Below, piece by piece: positions 36,600-49,825 of a stretch of DNA of 64,000 nt (the stretch's first letter is position 1; every line of letters starts with the position of its first letter). Under the pieces are notes generated by a model. The model was not told the origin of the DNA, searched no databases, and was given only the letters and a program-made list of their open reading frames with translations. A program made the translations under genes and the position numbers. This stretch comes from Marisa cornuarietis (lineage: Eukaryota > Mollusca > Gastropoda > Architaenioglossa > Ampullariidae). The stretch covers positions 3,811,001-3,875,000 of the forward strand of contig SMMW01000056.1 of NCBI GenBank assembly GCA_004794655.1, written 5' to 3'.

Positions 36600-37015
36600 G
36601 TCGACAGACAGACAGGCAGGCAGGCAGGCAGGCAGACAGGCAGGCAGAGAGACAGACAGAGGGACAGACAGATAGACAGACAGGGTGCACCCAGACAGAC
36701 AGACAGGCAGGCAGGCAGGGAGACAGACAGATAGACAGACAGGGTGCACCCAGACAGACAGACAGACAGGCAGGCAGGCAGGCAGGCAGGGAGACAGACA
36801 GATAGACAGACAGGGTGCACCCAGACAGACAGACAGACAGACAGACAGGCAGGCAGAGAGACAGACAGATAGACAGACAGGGTGCACCCAGACAGACAGA
36901 CAGGCAGGCAGGCAGGCAGTCAGGCAGGCATGGAGACAGACAGATAGACAGACAGGGTGCCCCCAGACAGACAGGCAGGCAGGCAGGAAGGAAGGCAGAT
37001 AGACAGGCAGACAGA
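36600..37015. repeat. Nested (CAGA)/(CAGG) repeat array with 60-80-bp higher order
   Basis: ACAG/GCAGG tetranucleotides are grouped into five blocks, each closed by a variant of 'gatagacagacagggtgcac'. Both strands are open in several frames (RQTD-rich on plus, CLSVC-rich on minus), which is a property of the repeat and not evidence of a gene. Confidence 0.92.
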
Positions 37016-39037
37016 GGATAGAATCTTTTACTGACTTTTACATCAAAATGAAAGTGTTTATGTCTGTTTGCTGTGTGCCAGTGCATTCGCGTGCATGCGC
37101 GCTCTGTTTTTCTTTTCTAATTTCTATCCATACATGACTAGAAAAATGTACAGACACAAATTTGTAAAACAGGCAGATTTTCACTTGTTTAAAATATAAA
37201 ATTTCCTCCAACTTTTTACAGTAGGAATAGCTTTAAACTGCTGAAAAAATATATATGTATATATTATTGGTTACAATATCTGTTTATCTTTCAAACAGCT
37301 GAAATATACGAAATACTCCTGCATCTTAATGGCAAACATGAAGAATTTGATGAAGGACTCTCTCATTCCTTACTTACACTTGTTTCCGTCAATCCCTCAA
37401 TCAAACCCATCAATCCACTCGTCCATTAACAAAAAAATACTTGTAAGCGCCAGGACCAGAGACAGCGGTGTGTGCTTTTTTTGTTTGTTTGTTTGTTTGT
37501 TTTTTGAGAGACTAGTTTTGTGAAGGACTGCGCCTTCAGGAGTGAAGGAACGTTGAATTTGACTGGAGATGGAAATAAAATTAAACGTTTTGAATTCCTG
37601 AGTGAAAAGGGAACTAAACTGGGTGTTGCCTTGAATTTAGATTTTAGTTTTTTTTTCGTTTTTGTTAATTATTATTTTTTCTTTCAAATTATATTTATCT
37701 TAAATTTAACTGTTGTTGTGTTATGATCTCGTCTGAAGGTCACTGTAGAGTGCGCGTGACAATCAATTAGAGCAAAAATTGTGCAGAATGTTGTCGCAAA
37801 CAAAGTTGTACATGAACACTTAACCTTTCTAATAGTGGAAATAGTTAAATTAAGAGAGGTGAGCATGCTTCAACAGGGTGTAAAAGGTCAGTTGAGACCT
37901 GTCTTGTCTTCACCACTCTATATTCTACAACTGAGATGTTTTTCCTGCTTGACAGTTCCGTGTCTGGGCCACCGACAACACTTCAGCCAAAACAAGGGAA
38001 GCAATTACAATCTCGCGATTGCTGGGCTGGTAAACCGTGCACGAGTTGCTTCTCTTTATGAAGATCGTATCAAACACTACACAGCTTTATGATAAAACAC
38101 ACGCTTGTCACCAACCGACCATACGACATCATTAATCTTCAAATAAATTAATCCTATCCTTCTTGAAAAAAGTAAAAAAAATATTTATATATAGATTCAC
38201 TTTTTTCTTGGATAGCTTGTCGATGATTTGGAATGTCATTTCCTTCTTAAGATTTTCGCTTTTGATAGATGTAAAAAATATGTGGTAAGAAATCTTTTGG
38301 CTGATACCTTGTCTGCCATCCTATTCTCCTGTATGCAAGCAATCTTGGGTCACAAAAGCCCAATGGACGAAAATGTCTTATTTTTGTGTAACAGTCTGTA
38401 CAAGGAATCAGGCAAAGGGGAGTCGGCGACATTAATATTCACAATATTAATATTCATACCCAGAACACAGAATACTATAAATGACAGTCCATTTTGTGTT
38501 GAAACCACTGAGGGTGAAGCCCACCTTTTTTTCACTGCTGACAGTACAATAATATCGACCATATACAGGTTCTTTCAAAATGTTCCACCACACACCGAAA
38601 ATACATTTCTTAATAAATTCGAGAAATACCAAGCAATTAGCTCACTCACTCACTCACTCACTCACTCACTCACTCACTCACTCACTCACTCACTCACTCA
38701 GACGTTAGGCAAAAGAAGACTGCTTCATGAATTTTATTTCCATAACTTGATTCAACTGTGAGTTTTACTTCATCATTTCTTAGGTTTGTTCTACGGAATA
38801 CATTGAGCACAACGAGAGACAAATGACAAATGAGGTCCCCATAGGATTTTCTAATTATGATGTTGATTGCGATGATTGTTCACAAAACTTACATCTTTAG
38901 TAGGAATCTATTTTAAAACTATTTATAGATGTCCAGGATATTCTTTACAAGGTTTATACACGTGTCGGATTCAGTGATATAGTGAGAGAAGCAAGAATAA
39001 GTGTTATATGAGACTAGAGGCACTTGTAAGAGCGAGT
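37016..39037. other. Intergenic, no gene seen
   Basis: AT-rich. It contains (CTCA)n at 38641-38700. A 177-codon frame at 38228-38761 ends by reading through that repeat (SLTH units) and is not supported. Confidence 0.5.
38641..38700. repeat. (CTCA)n microsatellite
   Basis: About 15 tetranucleotide units. Confidence 0.95.
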
Positions 39038-39325
39038 TTACAGGATGACATAAACATACCCCGGGTCTCTACATCGATTGCTGACGTGTTGATCATTTAG
39101 AGGGCAGGACCCAAATTGTTGGCATTTCTGAAGCAGCCTGGTTTCTTGCCACTTCATGTTTTGGGTAGCAGCATACAGCATCCAGCGATGTTTGTATTTT
39201 TCAGGTTTTGAGTGACAGTACTCAGCCTGTCGGCGCTCAGGGTCGTGGGTAGAGCCCACCCGTACCACATGCTGCTTCTCGATCAGGTACTCCAGAAAAC
39301 CAATAGACACTTTCTGGCTATTCAT
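39038..39325 (-). CDS. Small GIY-YIG-like protein, paralogue 3
   Basis: 95 residues from MNSQ. A splice acceptor (TTGTTCCAG|AAA) stands three bases before the ATG, as in the two relatives, so an untranslated first exon probably exists upstream. Conserved blocks are VVRVGSTHDPERRQAEY (about residues 20-36), WMLYAATQNMK, QETRLLQKC, a Cys/Asn block SCPLNDQHVSN, and the C-terminal GYVYVI one residue before the stop. VRVGST-RR resembles the YIG strand and helix of GIY-YIG nucleases, the Glu of QETRLL the catalytic Glu, and GYVYVI the GIY strand, here at the end. The Tyr of YIG is Arg. It shares roughly a third to half of its core residues with the copies at 44398 and 48212. Function unknown; nuclease activity is only inferred. 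Confidence 0.72.
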   Translation of the reverse strand: MNSQKVSIGFLEYLIEKQHVVRVGSTHDPERRQAEYCHSKPEKYKHRWMLYAATQNMKWQETRLLQKCQQFGSCPLNDQHVSNRCRDPGYVYVIL

Positions 39326-39378
39326 TTTCTGGAACAATATTGTGGTTTGAATTTATGTCTCTAATTTGATCGTTTTTT

Positions 39379-39381
39379 TTT

Positions 39382-39468
<87 letters not shown>
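39379..39468. repeat. (TTTC)n microsatellite
   Basis: About 22 units. The minus strand translates as KERK repeats, which is not a gene. Confidence 0.96.
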
Positions 39469-40339
39469 GTAAATTCCACGAGAATCTCAGGGCATTGTTT
39501 CATCTTCCCAATCATCCAAAATGTCTTAATATCATGTGAATAAGAATCTTTCATTGGGTGGTACATGCACCTCAGTGCTTCCCTTTTGGCTAGTTGTGCG
39601 ACTGGTGCTCATGTTGGTGCTGGGCGCCTAGCGGTCTCGGGTGGAGTGACTTGATGTACCCGTTAAACACCTGCACAAGCGATTGACAGGCTTTACAAAA
39701 TATATCGACTTCACGGCTCGATTCCCTCTGTTTACTCAAATATCGCATGGCAAAAACTACAATGGGTGATATCACCCCCTAACTATCTGTTCCCAGTGTC
39801 ACTAGCCATGCTAGGCAAACTAATATGTCTCCAATATAGCATATTTGTCTCTGTCCCATTATGTCAGTTTTGTACGGAATTTACAGGTACTTTGTATGTA
39901 AACAGCGTTGCGCAAAAAACAGGTTTTGTGAAAAAAGCCCAACTGACAGAAATGAGCTGGTGTTATGAAGCTCCGTGTTTTACATCTTGAATATATTATT
40001 GAAATTGTATGCAAAGATAAAGTTATGTATATTGTGTGTATGCCAATATTATATAGCTATTCGGTGTCTTTTAAGAAAAAAAATTACCTAACCGTGTCCC
40101 ATCAACAGCAAACGGACATGGATAGTCTCTTTACACAAACCTCATTGATAATCTCCTTAACTCAAACCTCAAGAACAGTTTCTTTTAACTACTGCAGTAG
40201 CTGAGCTGATACCTGGTGGAACATGAAAAACCCACAACAACGGCTAGTGGATATTGGGTTACTAACTTCCAACACTGTTAAGTCTAGAAAACACCCAAGA
40301 AAGCACAAAACACAAAATACGATAATCGACGGTAAAACA

Positions 40340-40340
<1 letters not shown>

Positions 40341-40374
<34 letters not shown>

Positions 40375-40427
40375 AGATTTTTATAGCGCATATTGACACT
40401 CATAGAGAGCATGCTCTTAGCGCTTAA
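40341..40427 (+). repeat. (AAT)n-tailed palindromic short repeat, copy 1
   Basis: (AAT)n followed by 'gaagatttttatagcgcata', then a spacer and the 12-bp palindrome AGAGCATGCTCT, then TAGCGCT. AGCGC and GCGCT can pair to close a hairpin. It recurs almost unchanged at 42889-42963. Confidence 0.85.
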
Positions 40428-41310
40428 CACGGGGAAGAGACATGGACTACATGGATAGAACACGAGGGACGGAAGAATAAACGACAGTACTGACGACAAA
40501 CAGAAAACAAAGATAGAAAACACAAAAAGATACTAAGTAACAGAACATAGAAAATATAGTGATTCTGCAGAGAAAGATGGGTAGACAAGTAGCAAGAGCA
40601 GAAGGGGGAGGGTAAGAAGGACGAGCATTGTGTGGACAATAACTGACAACATTGTAAGAGAGAAGCATATAGGGGGGTAGAAGCATGCGAGATGATTTTT
40701 CTTCACTCAGATATGAAGCACTCGTTAAACTTATCAACATACACACGATAAAAGAGAAGCTCTCCTCTTCAGGAAACAACAAAGTTAACTTACGTCGATG
40801 GGACCACCCGGCACCCAACATCATTAAATGCTGGTGACGACGACCTTATCTTCCTGTCGTCTATTTTGGAATCTTGCCTTCATCATCACTGCTGACATCA
40901 GCCTTGACAAGCAGATTGCAGATATCTGTCAGTCTGTCACTCTTCTTGTTTGTGTGTTTGTTGTAGCAAAACTCATCAAGATCATGGGGTTTGTTTTAAC
41001 TATGATGCGACTAACGAAACTCTCTTCTCTTTTATATCCGCCACTTATCCACCTCTGAGTCTTTTAAACATGAATTAAACTTGTATTAAAACACATCTTT
41101 ACCCTGAGCACTGCTCCTAAACACAGTCCACTACTAACCTCCCCACTTCCACCTTTTACATCTCTTGGTTAGTCTGTCCTGCCGACTGACATCCCTTTGG
41201 TGATAACTGTTTTAGTTATATCTTCGTCACTATTGTCCGTTACCTCAGTGTCTTCACTGTCATTTGTGCTGCATCCTCGTCGTTACTCATCTTTCTCTTC
41301 CTTCCTGCTG

Positions 41311-41465
41311 GTGGTGCGGTGGCGCAATGGTTAGCGACTGTCACCAATACAGTAAGGGCTGACTGTCCTGGGTTCGGCTCCCGTCTCAGGCACCTGTTTT
41401 CTCTCTCTCTCTGTATGTGGCACCTGCCGTGATATAGCCAGTTGCTGGCTCGGCGTAAAACACAA
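41311..41465 (+). mobile_element. tRNA-derived SINE, best copy
   Basis: The tRNA-like head has an A box (TGGCGCAATGGTTAGCG) and a B box (GGTTCGGCTCC). It is followed by a tRNA-unrelated body ('ctgtatgtggcacctgccgt', 'gatatagcc') ending in ctcggcgtaaaacac. It matches the copies at 4421 and 46498. RNA polymerase III transcription is implied by the boxes and not proven. Confidence 0.82.
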
Positions 41466-42052
41466 ATTCCCCCCTCCTCTTCCTTCGTGTACTTCACATC
41501 GACTCCATTTCTGTGTTTTTTTATATTGATTCTGCGCTACATACCTTGCACATATTTATTGTTATTATTATTAAACAGTACGAGTGTTAGTACCACAAGA
41601 AGGACAAGCAACGAAACAACTGGAAATGAAGACAAATGCTGATAACTGAAAACAAAAATTCGTAACATAATAGTTTCGAACTTGCTTATCCCGGGCTTTA
41701 GTATTTCGGTTGTCACCTGTAACCATCCTGAGTCTCTGTCAACTTGTTTCCATGCCAATTAATTTATGAAACACCAGGTATATATGTGCATAGGTGTTTA
41801 GATGCACTTGTTGCTTTTAATAACCAACCATTTACTGTTGCAGACAAATTATGGAATTGTTATGAACATTAGAGTGGAAACTGTTCTCCACACTTGTATA
41901 CCATTCCTGGAAAAGATATCATTCAGTGTTTATTCTAAGCATCCCTTCTACCTGTTTGATTCCTAGCATCGTCCAATGCTCTACCTGTATGAGTGTCTAC
42001 TTGCATACATAGACTAATTAATTAAATAGCCCAACATATCCTTTGTGTCAGC

Positions 42053-42155
<103 letters not shown>

Positions 42156-42669
42156 GGGGCATTGTACCTACACACGATTAATGCAAATACATTTAATATT
42201 GAAAATAAAACAGAAAGAGCCAAATTGTCATGATACTATAATAATGGGTATCTATGACGAGGTATGACGCAGTGAAATAATTTTACTTACCTCTATTAGA
42301 ACAAGAATAAAGAAATATAAGCAATCCTGTTACTGTGTACTGAACGGCGGAAGACCCAAAACCGGAAGTATATCTCACTGTATAAGTAGCAATGAATTTT
42401 TGTTTATAACGTCTCTACCTACATAAAATTATAATAAAACATAAATACGACTATACCAAACAAAATTTGCAGTCTCTATGCGATGTCGATTCATTCAATA
42501 ACCCTACAAAGCGTGACGTCGCCATATTTAGCTGACGTAGCTTTTGATTGGTAAACTACTGTCACGTGACATATACTTAGGATAGGAGAATACGGTGTAC
42601 TGAGTGCCGTATGCTGGCGGTATTTTACAAACTCTGAGTGTGGATTTAGCCAGGACAATAAGGTGCACC

Positions 42670-42776
<107 letters not shown>

Positions 42777-42888
42777 GTTTGTTTTCATTGTGGTGCAACG
42801 CTCGAATAGAAATGCAAGAAAAACAATCATTCTTTCCCGATGAGCCAGTTGTGTATGTGTGGATGGGTTCACGCGCATGTTACCTGAT

Positions 42889-42963
42889 TTAATAATAACA
42901 ATAATAGTGAAGATTTTTATAGCGCATATTCACACTCATAGAGAGCATGCTCTTAGCGCTTAA
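42889..42963 (+). repeat. (AAT)n-tailed palindromic short repeat, copy 2
   Basis: Same core as 40341-40427, with one visible substitution in 'catatt(g/c)acactcatag'. The palindrome AGAGCATGCTCT is intact. Confidence 0.85.
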
Positions 42964-44019
42964 ATTTGACTCAGATATTAATCTGCCAAGTCCCCTGACA
43001 GTCATAATCTGATAGCCACGTCACCACACCCGCCAAAAGTAGTTTTTAAGAGAAAAATTTGCCCTTCGACCCGTGTCGTGTTCGCTTCCTTGTATGTTGG
43101 TATCTCGTGTTGGCGGTTGTTGCACAGCACAATGTTAAAAATAGTTTGTGAATAGGTGAGAGGTGCAGGTGAGAGGATGATTACGAGTGACGCTTAAGGG
43201 GAAAAAGGTGAGCGAATTTCCCAGAGTCGGGAGTCGAGATGTGATCCTCTTCGCATGACTAATGCCGGATATATTTTGTCCGAGTAGACATATCCTTTAT
43301 TACTAGGCATGACTAATGCCGGATATATTTTGTCCGAGTAGACATATCCTTTATTACTAGGCATGTGGAAACAGAAGAAACTTTCGGAAACGGTTACGTG
43401 TGGGTGGCCTGTCACTTCTCGTGACAAACTGAAATGGCGGTCGACGTCATGCGCAGTTTTATTTATTTATTTATTTATTTGGAGGTGGTATCTTTATTTG
43501 TGCACTTTTCGAAGCGGGTTTAAAAAATAAAAGCTTTACAAGTATAGGTAAATAGATTAAGAGGATCTCCATTTTGCTTTTTGTTTACTAAATAAATTAT
43601 TAATTCGCGTGTTATCTGAGCAAAGTCAGTTCAAAAACATCATTTTAAATATTCGAGTAGTTAGAGACTATGTTTTCAACTACTACAGAAATATCCCAAA
43701 GCTCATTACCCCTTACATTTACACTGTTTTAAGTCTATCCCATTGTTTTCTAAAACCAACACATATAATGATGCTGTTTCAAAATCGTGGACTGCTACAA
43801 AGCTTCTGGTAATTATATCACAGCTGTATTGTAAAAGGTATGAGCCTCACCGAGAGAACTTCTGATTATGATAACTCTGTTATGCTATTGTTATATTCTC
43901 CTCATCTGGGATGTTCTACAGCGCATGCGCGAAGACATTTCTGACCTCAGATACTCATTATTTAAATAGAAATCATCGTGCTCCCTCTACTTTCTCAAAT
44001 GCAAAACCTCTCTCTCTCA

Positions 44020-44053
<34 letters not shown>

Positions 44054-44397
44054 ACACGTCTACATAAAATTATAAATAAAAACATCCACGAATATTGATG
44101 TATTTAGCCAGAAATTATAGATAACCGATTTTTATGTTGACTTTTCATTTCATTTTCACCAAACAAGCAATTATTCTTTCATCGATTGTATTACTTGTTA
44201 TATAATTTGTTCATACATGATTTCATGCATTTAATTTTTGATATAAATTTTGATGTTGTAAATACACTTATGATGACTTCATATTGTGTTGAAACGGCAC
44301 GAAAGGAAGGCTACAGGAATTACAATGCATTTGAGGGTTTTGTGCTGGTCTTCTGTCAGAAACCCTCGTAAGACTGGTAGTAGTGGCAGTCAACTGG
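42964..44397. other. Intergenic, no gene seen
   Basis: Holds a two-copy 54-bp tandem repeat (43253-43362), a short (ATTT)n and a (CT)n(CA)n tract at about 44010-44052. No supported coding frame. Confidence 0.5.
43253..43362. repeat. 54-bp unit, two tandem copies
   Basis: Starts gcatgactaatgccggatat. The two copies are identical by eye. Confidence 0.93.
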
Positions 44398-44688
44398 TCA
44401 CACAATGGCGTAGACCCACCCTGGTGTGGGTTGTGCGTTGCTGTTCAGTTGGTCGTTCCTCGTGCAGTTGCCATTTTCCGCACACAGGCGCAACAACTTG
44501 TTTTCAGCCTTTTGTTTATTTGTAGTCCGAGCATAAAACATGCAGCGGTTTCTGTTATATACACGAGGCCTCTCCGTCTCATACTCGCCTCGTCGACGCT
44601 CCACGTCATCAGTAGAGCCGACACGCACGACAACGCTCGTCAGGATCATTATTTTAAGCTCGGCCTGTGTTCTCTTCTCGGTGCGCAT
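44398..44688 (-). CDS. Small GIY-YIG-like protein, paralogue 2
   Basis: 96 residues from MRTEKRTQAEL. This start is chosen because paralogue 1 begins MRTQQRTQTQL and a splice acceptor (TTTTGTTTCAG) lies 13 bases upstream. The longer frame to 44736 would read through that acceptor. Conserved blocks: VVVRVGSTDDVERRRGEY, MFYARTTNK, AENKLLRLC, NCTRNDQLNSNA and C-terminal GWVYAIV, one residue past the motif. Motif spacing matches the copies at 39038 and 48212. No signal peptide or membrane segment is present, so a cytosolic or nuclear protein is likely. The family is not recognised; a permuted GIY-YIG-like fold is the working interpretation. Confidence 0.75.
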   Translation of the reverse strand: MRTEKRTQAELKIMILTSVVVRVGSTDDVERRRGEYETERPRVYNRNRCMFYARTTNKQKAENKLLRLCAENGNCTRNDQLNSNAQPTPGWVYAIV

Positions 44689-44736
44689 CGAATTGTTTTC
44701 GCTGAAACAAAACTGATGTGTACGAAAAACGTTCAA

Positions 44737-46497
<1,761 letters not shown>

Positions 46498-46670
46498 GTG
46501 TTTTACGCCGAGTCAGCAGCCAAGGCTATATCATGGCAAAACAGCCAGCCTCGTAAGCAGATGCCACATACAGAGAAAGAAAAGCGTGCCCAAGACGAGA
46601 TCTGAACCCAGGACAGCCAACGTTCACTGTATTGATGACAGGCGCTAACCGTTGCCCCACGTGACCGCCG
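46498..46670 (-). mobile_element. tRNA-derived SINE
   Basis: The minus strand carries an A-box-like GGGGCAACGGTTAGCG, a B-box-like GGTTCAGATCTC and the same body and end (gactcggcgtaaaacac) as the copy at 41311. The boxes carry substitutions. Confidence 0.8.
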
Positions 46671-47608
46671 TGGAGGCGAAGAAGAGGCGCAATTCTCAGA
46701 AAATTAATTTTCTGACAAACGCTCCCCACCACAGTCTGTCATACACCAGGTGTTTACATATTCATGAAGTAACCATACAGACACCTCGAGTATTTTCAGT
46801 TTCTGTTTACTGTATTATTCTAAGAAATCTCATTTTGTCACAAAAACACTCCACAGGTCTGCACAGCAGGTAGCAGTAACAACCTCAGCAAATCAACATC
46901 GACTTGACAAAGTTCACAGTGTGTGTGTGTGTGGGGGGGGAGGGGACCACCTGCCCTCTTCGTGATATCGATGCTAGTATCACGGGGTAGGGTTTAGCCA
47001 GACCCTATATTTAGCCAGACCCTATCTACCCCCTTGGGAAATCTCGTCAGCTGCAGTGTTCGTGTTCAAGAGAGGAATGTAGTTGTTGTTATTTAATGTA
47101 CGACTCATACTGTTATTATCTTACACCTAATGGCTGTGGTATTCAAGCAGCCCCAGTGCAGTGTTACATCGACAGCAATTCTCGATGACAGGAGGTCGCC
47201 GTGAAACCCGTGAGAGAGGAAACACTAGACGATAAGCGAAGAAAGACAATTACAACACAAAGAGACACAAACACTTGCAATTAACTTCTTTTCAGTTTTT
47301 AAATTGGTTATTTTAATCACATAATCTGCATATTTAGGGGGTAGAACAAAGCGAAGTACCTGTGTAGTGCTATTTGAATGTTGATCATTAAGTTTTTCTA
47401 CAGTAATCTTCATGTATGTCGATAAATTGTAATGAACTAATCAAGATGTTTAGTATTGAAACAAACCATTCATAGAGATAAAAGGAGAGAGAGAGGAAAA
47501 GGTGGGTAGGGAGACAGTGAGCGAGGCAAAGAAGAAATATTGTGTGGAGTCAACCTGCTTCCTCGAGCTGTGCATTTGTCAGAAAAATCATTTTCTAACT
47601 GGCAAACG

Positions 47609-47690
<82 letters not shown>

Positions 47691-47879
47691 GGAAATGGAA
47701 AGAATGATGGCTACTTTCTATTTACTAGTCATTTCTCAGCAAATAAAAAATGGGGTAAGAGGGCGTGGCTTTCCAGGAAAGGGGAAACCCCAGGCCTTAG
47801 TCACGTGACGTCCAGAGACTTGATTGACGGCTGTGCAGCTTTAAAGCCCGAGAGGCACCTGGCGGCCACAGAAGGAAAG
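46671..47879. other. Intergenic, no gene seen
   Basis: Includes a tandem 'tagccagaccctat' duplicate near 46993-47025 and (CA)n at 47610-47688. No domain-bearing frame. Confidence 0.5.
47610..47688. repeat. (CA)n microsatellite
   Basis: About 39 units. Confidence 0.97.
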
Positions 47880-48027
47880 ATACCTGGCTACAGCTCAAGT
47901 CAACATATCAATTCCTGTCACAAGATAAGGTAAGGATCGAGGGCTTAGAGCTCAGCTAGTCTGCAGGTAGTCTTCATTCACTGCGGTGTCCTCTCAGTCT
48001 CCTACTATACTTTGAACAGACTAAGGT

Positions 48028-48118
<91 letters not shown>

Positions 48119-48499
48119 TTAGAGAAAGTGAGTGTGTGTGTGGTATTTTGTATGAATGTTGGCGAGATGAGACATAAAACCCTCCACTCTCTCTCTCTTC
48201 AAGCCCAGACCATGCGGACTCAGCAGAGGACTCAGACTCAGCTGCACAACATGATGGCGAGGAGCACTGTGCTCCGTGTGGGCTCCACTAACAATGTGGG
48301 CAGACGATGTGGGGAGTACCAGTCGCAGAGTGCTCACGCCTACCACAGCGGCCGCACCATGTACTTCGCGCCCACCACCAACATGAAGATGGCGGAGAAC
48401 AAGTTGCTGGCGCGCGCTGGTGTCGCTGGCTGTTCCCGCAACGAGCAGACGACCAGCAACGCCCAGGGGCAGCAAGGTTTCGTGTATGTCATCCGCTAA
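47880..48499 (+). CDS. Small GIY-YIG-like protein, paralogue 1 (CDS 48212-48499)
   Basis: 95 residues from MRTQQRTQTQL. A candidate untranslated exon ends at 47929 (ATAAG|GTAAGG), and the coding exon begins at 48204 after a CT-rich tract (TCTTCAAG|CCC), eight bases before the ATG. The intron contains (TG)n at 48030-48106. The frame can be extended upstream only through that repeat, so the longer reading is rejected. Blocks: TVLRVGSTNNVGRRCGEY, TMYFAPTTNMK, AENKLLARA, CSRNEQTTSNA, C-terminal GFVYVI plus one residue. It is on the opposite strand to its two relatives and more GC-rich than its surroundings, which suggests maintained coding sequence. Role unknown; no targeting signal seen. Confidence 0.78.
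48030..48106. repeat. (TG)n microsatellite
   Basis: About 38 units, inside the inferred 5' UTR intron of paralogue 1. Confidence 0.97.
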
Positions 48500-49825
48500 C
48501 CCTGGAGGTTGGTTGCCACCCAGAATATGTGGGGTTTCTTTATGTACATGGCATCATGACAGGACGGTTTGATGTTGTGATTTGAAAGAATATGACACAA
48601 GACAAACAACTATAATAACAATACAGTAACAGAACCTTCATTGTCAAGTTTAACATTTGATTATCGGTTTTACATACCAGAAAATTGTCAAGTGCATAGA
48701 GAAGAAGTATTTTTGTCTTATTTTTTCTTGTCTTTTTCCATTCGTCTTCATCATTTATATACCCTCCTACATTCGAAGCAAGCTCGCTCACCACACACAT
48801 AAAGACACACGTGCACAATGAAGCTTGATACTAATGAGAGAAAGTTTGCTCCCAACCTTAAGTCTACAGATGTTTGTTGTCCATCACCGACATTTTTAAT
48901 AAGAAATATTGTTAATGTTATATTTTCTGTGATTTTTTTCGTCATCTTATTCCAAAAGATGTCGCATAGTTAGTTTTACTCTTTTTTTGTACTTTCAACT
49001 TTATCTTCAGCAAGTATCAGACGAGAAGTCAATAGATGCGAAATATCCCAGCCATTATGTTAAAATCTTGTTCTTTCACAGCAACATTTTGAAAGTAAAC
49101 CTGTTCATGGCTGTCATGACATAAACTCACATCTTAACTGACTGGCTTTATGTTCTTTGTTTAATTCTTGGTGCGAGGGGAACATTTCTAAAAATCTGAA
49201 TGGTTCACATCGACTTTGAGACTGTGCACCATGTCTTTCATATTAGATAACTAGATAAAGTTTATACACATACTCAGTCTTCATAATGCTGTTGTACACA
49301 AGGAGACATGTCCTAACCCATCTCAGTCCTGCGACTACATTTGTCCAACACACCGTGTGACAACATTTTTTTTTTTGACGAGCTAAGAGAGAGAGAGAGA
49401 GAAGAAAAGAGGGACATGCCATTGATATTTACTTGCCAGTGTCCCGGTATTAATATTTACTAAAGCTGCTACCTGCCAGCCAGAATTTCATTCATGTCCA
49501 TGCGTGCACGCACCTTCTCTTGAGTGTGAAGCATGCATGTCGGCTAACTGTCATTGTTATTCACGTGCGCAGACGAGAGACAGCAGTTCTTTCACTGTCA
49601 CTCAAATAATACACAAGACAGCTGAATTATTTCTGTTCAGAAAATCTTTTTTCTTTTCTTGCCTTTTGCATTTAAATTCACAATAACAACAAGGAATTGT
49701 TTTAAAACATGTGCATAGGATACAAGTTTTACAAAAACCACCACTTTAAAAAAAAATTAAGCAGACAAGCAAAGTTTGATTAAAAAGAATAATAATGTTG
49801 AATATAAAATACACGCTGCGCACCT
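48500..49825. other. Intergenic, no gene seen
   Basis: AT-rich, with a (GA)n tract near 49386-49402. Short frames only. Confidence 0.5.

Larger units (their letters stand above)
39338..41310. other. Intergenic, repeats only
   Basis: Contains (TTTC)n at 39379-39468 and an (AAT)n-tailed palindromic repeat at 40341-40427. Frames at 39590-41060 show no domains. Confidence 0.5.

Noticed and set aside
36329..37086. Long Cys/Leu/Ser-rich and Arg/Gln/Asp-rich frames
   Set aside because: Translations of the CAGA/CAGG array on either strand.
38228..38761. 177-codon plus-strand frame
   Set aside because: Its C-terminal part is the (CTCA)n repeat, and the rest shows no motif.
47502..47933. 143-codon frame with a His/Thr repeat
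   Set aside because: It reads through (CA)n. The 3' part overlaps the inferred 5' UTR exon of the small paralogue at 48212.
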